Assembly: GCA_031283825.1 (NCBI GenBank) | Contig: JAITAZ010000489.1 | Span: 1 to 5,677 of the forward strand | Length of the DNA: 5,677 nt | From: Planctomycetaceae bacterium | GTDB lineage: Bacteria; Planctomycetota; Planctomycetia; Pirellulales; Thermoguttaceae | Direction of reading: 5' to 3' | Shown here: piece by piece, positions 1-5,634 of the stretch | Numbering within the stretch: the stretch's first letter is position 1 | How the letters are laid out: the number at the start of each line of letters is the position of its first letter | The notes under the pieces: generated by a model | The model's database searches: none | The model's input: only the letters and a program-made list of their open reading frames with translations | Told to the model about the DNA's origin: nothing | Translations under genes and position numbers: made by a program

Positions 1-50
1 TTTAAATTTTGTCCCCTCCGAGCCTTTAATTCCAGATTTCAAACAAAAAC

Positions 51-92
51 GTCCCCAGTGTCCCCAACGTCCCCTTTGTCCCCTAAGTCCCC
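51..92. repeat. Nonamer tandem array GTCCCCNNN, five units
   Basis: GTCCCC starts at 51, 60, 69, 78 and 87, an exact 9-nt period in which six bases are constant and the three spacer bases vary (AGT, AAC, TTT, TAA). An isolated GTCCCC lies at 11-16, out of phase. On the minus strand this reads GGGGACNNN. Shorter versions occur at 2716-2735 and 2850-2871. The array lies downstream of the HEAT-DUF1080 gene, and I see no reading frame through it that looks like a gene. Confidence 0.85.
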
Positions 93-132
93 CCAAAAAT
101 TATCTTTGGCTTTTTTAAACCATATTATTTTT

Positions 133-224
133 TTTTAGAAGGAACGCAGTCGTCTCGACCGCATATTTTGACGTTTTTTGTACAAAAACTTTGCAAGCAA
201 GATACGCCCGCGTTCCTCCTAAAA
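133..224. repeat. 92-bp head-to-head inverted repeat downstream of the HEAT-DUF1080 gene
   Basis: The outer arms TTTTAGAAGGAACGC (133-147) and GCGTTCCTCCTAAAA (210-224) pair at 14 of 15 positions. The centre is a perfect 14-nt palindrome, TTTTTGTACAAAAA (175-188). Between arm and centre, the two halves still resemble each other when one is reverse-complemented (shared pattern GxCGTxTC), so this looks like two diverged copies of one about 45-bp repeat facing each other. It begins 54 nt past the stop codon of the HEAT-DUF1080 gene. No T-run follows it on the transcribed strand, so a classical intrinsic terminator is not supported. Confidence 0.7.
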
Positions 225-277
225 TTGGTTTTCAAAAATTCCCACTAACAGTTTACATTTTCAGAAACAATTTTTGC

Positions 278-2632
278 CTAAAACTCTTCAATTCTGATAT
301 TTCTGTACCATGCTTCGCTGGGGTCGCCGCCGTGGATTTGTAGCCCTATGATTCCCGTTCTCGGGATTTTTTCTTTAGTTTCAGTCTCCGTGTAGTCAAT
401 TGTCATCTTGCCATTGATGTATATCTTAATATTGTCGCCCCTACACACAATCTTTAACTCATTCCAATCATTCGGACGAAAAACCCTTTTGACCTCCTCA
501 AGTTTCGCCTCCGCTAGAAATCTCCCACGCCTCGCCTCGTCATAAAGACTCCCCCAAAATTTTTCCGTCTCCGTCATGTCCGCTTGATAACCCGAAACCT
601 CATTAGGTCGCCGCTTGTCCTCCGTCAATCGCTTCGACCTAAATTGAATCCCCGCATTCGCTCCCTTGCCCAATACCTTTATCTCAAGATACAACGTAAA
701 ATCACCATACTCCCGCTTCGTACAAAGAAATTCATTACGCGGAATCCGCTCCCTCAACGTACCACCAACTATCGCTCCATCCGAAATCCTAAAATGCGAA
801 AAATTACCCTCCCAACCCTCAAACGTCTTGCCATCAAAAATCGGCTTCGCCCTCAGCTGAGTCTGAAACCTCTCCCTTAACTCCACAATCCGCTGCTTGT
901 CAACCTCACGCTTGGCAACCAACTCCGCCTTCTTAATCATCTCAATTTTTTGCTCAAGCGGTAAACCAAATTGCCGAATCACCCGAAGATAACCACTCAA
1001 CGTCCGCACCCGATACCTCTCCAACGGATGCTTCTCCGCAAGCTCAATCAAATACGGCGCAACTTCAGACGAACTCCACCTGCCAAGCAACATCGTCGCA
1101 TGATCCACAATCTCATCCTCCTCACTCCTAGCAAACTCCGCAACCACCTTACACGCCTTGCCATTGCCCACAAAATATAATAAATCCATCAACAACTTCT
1201 TACTACTCAAATCACCAACTTCCTTGAATTTCTCAATCACAACAACACTCTCGTCTCGCGCCGGAACCTTTCGACAAATCGTCAACAACGCCTCACGTAA
1301 TCCACTTTTCTCCTCATCCGACACCGCCGCAGACCTCTGATATAACCCTAACAATAACTCCAAATCCGCCGGAGTCGCAACTATTATCTGCGAAAACGCA
1401 CGATACGCCGCTACCCTAACCAAAATATCCAAATCATTAAAAAGAACCTTGACCTTGTCAACCGCCTCAACTATCCGACGTTCCTCAATAACTCTCAACG
1501 CCGTCAATCGATATACCTTGTTTTTCGAGTCAAGATTACTTATTATCGTCGCGTTAAACTCCTTGCCCTCAAGTTTCGATAAACTCTCCTTGCCCGCCGC
1601 CGATAAATCCACATCCGCCGAACTAATCGCCGAAAGAATAACACTAATCCCCCGCATATCGCCAATCCTGCCCAACGCCCGAATCGCCGACGTCCTAACA
1701 ACTACGTCATTATTATCCGCCGCCAACTCAATCAATACCCCAGCAGACCCGCGATCCTTGCGAATTCCAAGTATCTCAATCAAACTGATTTTCCTCACAC
1801 CAGACGATTTCAATAAACTCTCTCGAATCAACTCGCCCGCCTGCGTAAATTCTACCCGAACCGCAATCTCTCGCGCTGCCTGAAATTCTAAGTCGTCTTT
1901 AGATACAAGCAACTCCCTAAAAATATCCGCCGCATCCGACGACCCCGCCGAATTCAACAACACATAAGACCGCACCGCCGCAACCCAAACCGCCGGAAAT
2001 TCCTTGTACTGACGCAAATTTCGATAAATCTCAAACGCAGAACCTCTGTTATTCGACACAAATAATTGGTCAGCAGAAAATAATAACGCATCCGCCGCCT
2101 CCGCCCGAAATTTAGAATCTCGCCTCGACAAAATCGACCTCAACTCCCGAACAGACTCCGCCGACGCTATCTTGCCAAGTGATAAAATCGCCGACTTCAC
2201 AACTACCGCATCCTTATCACCCGTCAACTTAATAAGTCGCCCCACCGACTTCTCGTCCCGAACCGAACCAAGCGACTCAATCACACCAGCAAGATTTTTG
2301 CCGTCAAGCAAATCCAACGATTCCCGCAACGCAACAATCCCAGCATCGCCAATATTTACCAACGCCGTCCGAATAACAGTGTTCAACTCTTCACGCGAAA
2401 GCAAACGCTTCAACTCCGGCGTCGCAGCGTCCGTGCCGGTTTGAGTCAACCTAAATATCGCTTGAGACGCCTCATAAAGTTGAGCGTCTGTCGGCTTAGA
2501 ATCGTTGGAAAATATCGATTGCAAAACTTTTACATTTTTCTCCGTTTCCACCGCCGAAGGCTTGCCCGTCTGCGAAAATACAAACGAACCAGTAAACAAA
2601 AAGAAAAATCCACAAAATATTATCTTTCTCAT
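278..2632 (-). CDS. Secreted HEAT-repeat protein with C-terminal DUF1080 (3-keto-disaccharide hydrolase) domain
   Basis: 784 aa, ATG at 2632-2630, TAG at 280-278. Residues 1-20 form a signal peptide: MRK, then the hydrophobic stretch IIFCGFFFLFTGSFVF, with likely cleavage after FS (20/21), so the protein should be exported. Residues about 70-590 are an alpha-solenoid of HEAT-like repeats. Clear units lie at 142-184 (VVVKSAILSLGKIA), 309-354 (VVVRTSAIRALGRIGDMRGI), 374-416 and 507-553. Residues 597-782 are a DUF1080 beta-sandwich: PIFDGKTFEGWEG at 597-609, GIQFRS at 661-666, GYQADM at 681-686, WGSLYDEARRG at 693-703, WNELKIVCRGDNIKIYING at 723-741 and IIGLQIHGG ending at 769. Family members hydrolyse 3-keto-glycosides; that activity is inferred here. 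The solenoid may hold a partner or polysaccharide. There is no Shine-Dalgarno sequence before the ATG, only an A/T-rich leader, but the signal peptide supports this start. The gene is 468 bp from the oxidoreductase, so it is probably transcribed separately. The domain call is firm; the substrate is unknown. Confidence 0.93.
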   Translation of the reverse strand: MRKIIFCGFFFLFTGSFVFSQTGKPSAVETEKNVKVLQSIFSNDSKPTDAQLYEASQAIFRLTQTGTDAATPELKRLLSREELNTVIRTALVNIGDAGIVALRESLDLLDGKNLAGVIESLGSVRDEKSVGRLIKLTGDKDAVVVKSAILSLGKIASAESVRELRSILSRRDSKFRAEAADALLFSADQLFVSNNRGSAFEIYRNLRQYKEFPAVWVAAVRSYVLLNSAGSSDAADIFRELLVSKDDLEFQAAREIAVRVEFTQAGELIRESLLKSSGVRKISLIEILGIRKDRGSAGVLIELAADNNDVVVRTSAIRALGRIGDMRGISVILSAISSADVDLSAAGKESLSKLEGKEFNATIISNLDSKNKVYRLTALRVIEERRIVEAVDKVKVLFNDLDILVRVAAYRAFSQIIVATPADLELLLGLYQRSAAVSDEEKSGLREALLTICRKVPARDESVVVIEKFKEVGDLSSKKLLMDLLYFVGNGKACKVVAEFARSEEDEIVDHATMLLGRWSSSEVAPYLIELAEKHPLERYRVRTLSGYLRVIRQFGLPLEQKIEMIKKAELVAKREVDKQRIVELRERFQTQLRAKPIFDGKTFEGWEGNFSHFRISDGAIVGGTLRERIPRNEFLCTKREYGDFTLYLEIKVLGKGANAGIQFRSKRLTEDKRRPNEVSGYQADMTETEKFWGSLYDEARRGRFLAEAKLEEVKRVFRPNDWNELKIVCRGDNIKIYINGKMTIDYTETETKEKIPRTGIIGLQIHGGDPSEAWYRNIRIEEF

Positions 2633-2715
2633 TTTTATTTTTATTTTTAAAAGTTAAAGGTTAGTTAAAACTATTCAATCCAATCGCAATTTTTGCAAAA
2701 CCGTCGTTTAAAATG

Positions 2716-2735
2716 GACAAAAAGACAAGAAAGAC
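2716..2735. repeat. GGAC nonamer array, copy facing opposite to 2850-2871
   Basis: GAC recurs at 2716, 2724 and 2733 (spacing 8 and 9) in an A-rich setting, GGACAAAAAGAC then AAGAAAGAC. It matches the minus-strand reading of 2850-2871 (GGACAAAAAGGACATAAG), so the two form inverted repeats flanking about 114 bp. Confidence 0.55.
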
Positions 2736-2818
2736 ACCATCATTTGAGATCGAAATATTGACAATATTATTAATATCAACGACCTCAAAAAATAACGCTC
2801 TTGAGCCTATTTCGACAG

Positions 2819-2848
2819 ACTCTAAATCAAATAAACTCTAAATCAAAT
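2819..2848. repeat. Two 14-nt direct repeats, 16-nt period
   Basis: ACTCTAAATCAAAT occurs at 2819-2832 and again at 2835-2848, separated by two bases. It is non-coding and adjoins the GTCC array on its right. Confidence 0.75.
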
Positions 2849-2849
2849 C

Positions 2850-2871
2850 GTCCCTTATGTCCTTTTTGTCC
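2850..2871. repeat. GTCC nonamer array, three units
   Basis: GTCC starts at 2850, 2859 and 2868, an exact 9-nt period as in the array at 51-92, but with T/A-rich spacers (CTTAT, TTTTT). This is the same repeat type in a second intergenic region. Confidence 0.65.
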
Positions 2872-2925
2872 GTTAAAAAAATCGCTATAAAAATTGCTGC
2901 TGAATAGTTCTTATCAAAAAACGTA

Positions 2926-3096
<171 letters not shown>

Positions 3097-3100
3097 TAAA

Positions 3101-4402
3101 TCAAACGATCCATGGTTCTCTCCAAGCGCGGGTTTTTAGCCGATTTGCTTGTTCGTCGTTGATGAAAGAATCTGTTTTTGGGTCGAAGTTTAATTCTCTT
3201 TTTAGCAACCACGACAACGCCGCCGCATGACAGGCGATATGCGTACTACAAACGACATCGGCGTTGCAAGTTGTAAGCTCGCGAGTTTTAACGCAATCGA
3301 TGAAATTCCTGATATGCGTTTCGGGGTCTTCACCGTGCGTACCGTCTCGTCTTTTTCCGTAAATACCGAAATCTTTGGAGAGTTCGCTACGTAAAGAATC
3401 TGGATGAACGGCGATTTGACCGCTATCTCCGGTTTCGACCCATCCGTCTTCGCCTTCGAATCTTACCGCACAATTCCCAAGACCTCTCCAACCGCTCGGA
3501 CGAGCGATAAGTTTTACTCCGTTTCCGTAAAGTCCGTACAGCACGTGGTCTTCCGCCCAGTATTTAACCGGCGCGGAGCCGTCAGCTCCGACTGCCCATT
3601 GACAAAGGTCAACCGTGTGAGCCGCCCAGTCGTGGAATTTCGCCCCAGAATCGAAATCGTAATGCGCTCTCCATGAGCCTTTGACATAATCGTAATTGTA
3701 TGGACGCCAAGGCGAAGGACCCAGCCAGAGATCCCAGTCGATATTTTCGGGGTCTGGCAAAGGTTGGGCGGGCAGCCAGTCGTAGATAACTTGGAGATAG
3801 TAAGTTGCGGCGTGAACTTCTTTTAGTTTTCCGAGTTTTCCGTTTCGCGCGAGATCGACGATAGTTTTGAAATTTCCGAGACTTCGGCGTTGTGTTCCGC
3901 CTTGAAAAACGATACCGTAGCGTTTGATTGCGTTTGCGAGTTGGCGGCAGAGGTCGATAGTGATTGCGCAAGGTTTTTCGGAGTAAACGTCTTTTCCGGC
4001 TTGGGCGGCGTAGATTGAGGCGTGAGCGTGCCAATGGTCTCCGGTTGCGATGAGGACGGCGTCGATATCTTTGCGGGCGAGTAGTTCTCGGAAGTCGCGG
4101 TAAAGGTCGCAATTTTTGACGCCGAATTCTTTTTGGGCGTTATTTTTGCAGCGTTCTCGTCTATCGCGTTGGACGTCGCAAGCGGCGAGAAATTGGATAT
4201 CGGGTTGAGTGAGGAATCGTTTGAGATCGTGCCAACCGCGTCCGCCGGTTCCGATTATTCCGAGTGTAATTTTGTTGCTTGGCGAAACTTGACCTTCGCG
4301 TCCTAATACCTTTGAGGACAAAACAGTAGGAGCAAAGGAAACCGCAGTCAAAGCCGCGCCGGTTTTAAGAATTTCACGTCGAGAAAATATTTTTTGGATC
4401 AT
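3101..4402 (-). CDS. Tat-exported Gfo/Idh/MocA family NAD(P)-dependent oxidoreductase
   Basis: 433 aa, ATG at 4402-4400, TGA at 3103-3101. The N-terminus carries a twin-arginine motif, SRREILK at residues 7-13, followed by a hydrophobic stretch (TGAALTAVSFAPTVL), so it should be exported folded with its cofactor. I see no clean AxA cleavage site. A Rossmann fold starts at ITLGIIGTGGRG (45-56). EKP at 142-144 supplies the usual catalytic lysine (K143). Residues 257-266 (HDWAAHTVDL) hold the family's D-x3-H-x2-D residues (D258, H262, D265). WDLWLGPSPWRPYN (223-236), GGTQRRS (168-174) and the C-terminal REPW (428-431) are typical of the large planctomycete paralogue group. Length is normal for the family. 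Members oxidise or reduce sugar and polyol hydroxyls; 3-keto-sugar formation is a reasonable guess given the DUF1080 neighbour, but the substrate cannot be read from sequence. A 24-nt palindrome lies 54 nt upstream of the start codon, and a heptamer array follows the stop almost directly. Confidence 0.95.
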   Translation of the reverse strand: MIQKIFSRREILKTGAALTAVSFAPTVLSSKVLGREGQVSPSNKITLGIIGTGGRGWHDLKRFLTQPDIQFLAACDVQRDRRERCKNNAQKEFGVKNCDLYRDFRELLARKDIDAVLIATGDHWHAHASIYAAQAGKDVYSEKPCAITIDLCRQLANAIKRYGIVFQGGTQRRSLGNFKTIVDLARNGKLGKLKEVHAATYYLQVIYDWLPAQPLPDPENIDWDLWLGPSPWRPYNYDYVKGSWRAHYDFDSGAKFHDWAAHTVDLCQWAVGADGSAPVKYWAEDHVLYGLYGNGVKLIARPSGWRGLGNCAVRFEGEDGWVETGDSGQIAVHPDSLRSELSKDFGIYGKRRDGTHGEDPETHIRNFIDCVKTRELTTCNADVVCSTHIACHAAALSWLLKRELNFDPKTDSFINDEQANRLKTRAWREPWIV

Positions 4403-4409
4403 AAAATAA

Positions 4410-4414
4410 TCTCC
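4410..4414 (-). promoter_or_regulatory. Ribosome binding site of the Gfo/Idh/MocA gene
   Basis: On the minus strand GGAGA ends close upstream of the ATG at 4402, with 8 nt between GGAG (4414-4411) and the start codon. It is the only good Shine-Dalgarno match among the three starts in this window; the other two genes have A/T-rich leaders without one. It supports the chosen start, which also gives the complete Tat signal. Confidence 0.7.
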
Positions 4415-4456
4415 AAGTTTAGGTTAGTGGTTAATGGGAATTTTTAGTAAGGTTTT

Positions 4457-4480
4457 GTAACGATTCTACGGAATAGTTAC
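4457..4480. promoter_or_regulatory. 24-nt palindrome upstream of the oxidoreductase, candidate operator
   Basis: GTAACGATTC, a TACG centre, then GAATAGTTAC: the 10-nt arms pair at nine positions, with one mismatch (G4462 against A4475). It lies 54 nt upstream of the oxidoreductase ATG and upstream of its ribosome binding site, where a repressor could bind or an mRNA leader could fold. No regulator family is recognised. Confidence 0.35.
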
Positions 4481-4617
4481 AGATTTTTCTACAAGAATAG
4501 ATCAAAGCTCAAGCGATCTGGGATATGCCGTATTGTCCAAATTTATTCCAATTTGTACAGAGCCTCGAGAAAATTTGTTTGTTTATTTTGTAAATATTCA
4601 GTAGATAATAACTTCAA

Positions 4618-4650
4618 GGTAGGCAACCTTTCGCCGAAAAGTCGCCTACC
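4618..4650. repeat. GGTAGGC-type palindrome, copy A
   Basis: Left arm GGTAGGCAACCTTTCG (4618-4633), a single central C, right arm CGAAAAGTCGCCTACC (4635-4650). The 16-nt arms pair at 14 positions. The following bases, TGATCGATGATTG, match those after copy B (TGATCTATGATTG), so the repeat unit extends past the palindrome. It sits 134 nt past the lipoprotein stop codon. No T-run follows on the minus strand. Confidence 0.8.
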
Positions 4651-4704
4651 TGATCGATGATTGTTTATATATCGATTTTACTACGGGACAAGGTTGATAT
4701 TTTG

Positions 4705-4722
4705 ATTCAAATTCAAATTCAA
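4705..4722. repeat. ATTCAA hexamer, three tandem copies
   Basis: ATTCAA is repeated exactly at 4705, 4711 and 4717, followed by ATT. It is short and non-coding, and resembles the ATTCCAA heptamers at 2926-2974 with one C missing. Confidence 0.8.
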
Positions 4723-4784
4723 ATTTTCTCTGTGTTCTTTGAGTTTAAAAATGAATTTTTAGAGACTCTCAATTGAATAATCGC

Positions 4785-5240
4785 TTATTTTTTCAAATCT
4801 GCGTTGAATGAATTTTTACCGGATTTAACTTCAACTCGGAACGGCGACGTTTTATTGTTTGTGTAGATTGTCGGCAATGTTTCGACGCTTTCCATTTCTG
4901 GATATACAGTTCCAGTGGTTGAATCTGTTGTTTTTCTGCCGGAATCTTTTAAAACGGGTTTTGAAACGGTGATAACGTATTCTCCAACGACAGTTCCGCC
5001 GTCTGCTCTACCGAGTAGCGTTTGAGTTCGGCAATGTCCGTTTGAGTCGGTAATTCCGACAGCGAGCATCCCGCTTTCATTGACAGGAACAAGAGTAACA
5101 GACGCATTTTCAACCGGTTGTCCGTCAAGCGTAACGGTTACTTCTGTAACGTGCGTAGGTATTCTATGCCCGCATCCGCAGAGCATAATTCCAGTCGATA
5201 CCAACGTAAAAATAATCAATAATATATTTTTGTTTGTCAT
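4785..5240 (-). CDS. Small lipoprotein with carboxypeptidase-regulatory-like beta-sandwich (planctomycete DUF1559-associated type)
   Basis: 151 aa, ATG at 5240-5238, TAA at 4787-4785. MTNKN is followed by a hydrophobic stretch (ILLIIFTLVSTGIML) and a lipobox, L20-C21-G22-C23, so C23 should be lipidated and the mature protein membrane-anchored. C21 has leucine at -1 and is a worse lipidation site. Residues about 32-95 match a prealbumin-like or carboxypeptidase-regulatory-like sandwich: VTVTLDGQPVENASVTLVPV at 34-53, the TDSNG turn at 64-68 and GEYVITV at 86-92. The C-terminal LPTIYTNNKTSPFRVEVKSGKNSF (122-145) is the ending usual for planctomycete lipoproteins encoded beside DUF1559 genes. 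No DUF1559 gene is visible here. The function is unknown; a cell-surface accessory role is inferred. There is no Shine-Dalgarno sequence. The 5' leader is A/T-rich and is preceded at 5266-5349 by nested inverted repeats that may lie in its promoter or leader. Confidence 0.88.
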   Translation of the reverse strand: MTNKNILLIIFTLVSTGIMLCGCGHRIPTHVTEVTVTLDGQPVENASVTLVPVNESGMLAVGITDSNGHCRTQTLLGRADGGTVVGEYVITVSKPVLKDSGRKTTDSTTGTVYPEMESVETLPTIYTNNKTSPFRVEVKSGKNSFNADLKK

Positions 5241-5376
5241 TTTAATTTTTTTGTAAATATTTTATTAGGCAATCATTGATCTTTGGTGATCAACGATCAG
5301 GTAGGCGATTCTTTGTCGAAAGTCCGCCTACTTGATCTATGATTGCCTACCTCTAATTAAATTCGTCAATCGGAAT
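5241..5376. other. Region upstream of the lipoprotein gene with nested inverted repeats
   Basis: The A/T-rich leader at 5241-5265 has no Shine-Dalgarno sequence. It is followed by the nested palindromes of copy B (5266-5349) and a short A/T-rich stretch up to the MITE-like element. The lipoprotein promoter should be here, but I could not place it. Confidence 0.5.
5266..5349. repeat. GGTAGGC-type palindrome, copy B, with an outer inverted repeat
   Basis: The core arms GATCAGGTAGGCG (5295-5307) and CGCCTACTTGATC (5325-5337) pair at 12 of 13 positions, the odd one being G opposite T. An outer pair, TAGGCAATCATTGATC (from 5266) against GATCTATGATTGCCTA (ending 5349), overlaps the inner arm, so two alternative stems are possible. 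The block lies 26-109 nt upstream of the lipoprotein start codon. Confidence 0.7.
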
Positions 5377-5437
5377 TAATTACTCATGTTACGCAGTAGT
5401 TGTCCATCAGTAGGCGTTTATTGATCAAGGCGGTAAT

Positions 5438-5610
5438 AGATCAGGTAGGCGACCTTTCGCCGAAAGGTCGCGTTGCCGAAGGCAACGATAAAATGGATTC
5501 GACAATAATTAAAATCAATAATAATTAAAATCAATTCAACTTTACCGTCGGCTAACGCCGACGCGACCTTTCGGCGAAAGGTCGCCTACCTACGGTCGCC
5601 TACCTGATCT
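5438..5610. repeat. GGTAGGC-type palindrome, copy C: compound core inside the MITE-like element
   Basis: The left arm 5438-5471 (34 nt, starting AGATCAGGTAGGCGACC) is repeated in inverse at 5563-5610. The right copy is identical except for a 14-nt insertion (GTAGGTAGGCGACC) that duplicates its own sequence. Each arm contains a perfect 11-bp hairpin, GCGACCTTTCG against CGAAAGGTCGC (5449-5471 and 5563-5585). Just inside lie two unrelated perfect 7-bp hairpins: CGTTGCC-GAA-GGCAACG (5471-5487) and CGTCGGC-TAAC-GCCGACG (5546-5563). The centre is A/T-rich. Confidence 0.85.
5504..5535. repeat. 16-nt exact tandem duplication at the centre of the MITE-like element
   Basis: AATAATTAAAATCAAT occurs at 5504-5519 and immediately again at 5520-5535 without a mismatch, in the A/T-rich space between the two G/C-rich hairpin blocks. 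Confidence 0.9.
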
Positions 5611-5634
5611 GGGGTAGCAAGTGCGTAACATGAG

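Larger units (their letters stand above)
2633..2925. other. A/T-rich intergenic stretch upstream of the HEAT-DUF1080 gene
   Basis: This stretch must hold the promoter of the HEAT-DUF1080 gene, but I could not pick out a convincing -35/-10 pair on the minus strand. It contains two GGAC/GTCC nonamer arrays in opposite orientation (2716-2735 and 2850-2871) and a 14-nt direct repeat at 16-nt spacing (2819-2848). A 42-codon plus-strand reading frame at 2713-2841 is not believed to be a gene. Confidence 0.6.
4403..4784. other. Intergenic region between the lipoprotein and oxidoreductase genes
   Basis: 382 bp without a gene. From left to right it holds the oxidoreductase ribosome binding site, a 24-nt palindrome (4457-4480), an unremarkable A/T-rich stretch in which I could not choose a promoter, a GGTAGGC-type hairpin (4618-4650) and three ATTCAA hexamers (4705-4722). 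No RNA gene was recognised. Confidence 0.6.

Noticed and set aside
1449..1883. 144-codon plus-strand frame opposite the HEAT-repeat gene
   Set aside because: It is antisense to well-supported HEAT repeats, is rich in Ser/Thr/Leu and shows no domain.
2758..2763. TTGACA as a plus-strand -35 box
   Set aside because: There is no -10 match at suitable spacing (the sequence there is GACCTC) and no plausible plus-strand gene downstream.
2713..2841. 42-codon plus-strand reading frame starting MDKKTRKTPSFEIEI
   Set aside because: It has no Shine-Dalgarno sequence. Its start lies in the GGAC repeat and its end in the 16-nt direct repeat, and its composition follows the A-rich background.
3609..4112. 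Long arginine- and proline-rich minus-strand frame inside the oxidoreductase
   Set aside because: It is an out-of-frame reading of a gene with clear family motifs, and low-complexity Arg/Pro/Leu content is typical of such shadows.
4618..4650. Intrinsic terminator of the lipoprotein gene
   Set aside because: The stem is good, but no T-run follows on the minus strand, it lies 134 nt past the stop codon, and it belongs to a dispersed repeat family.
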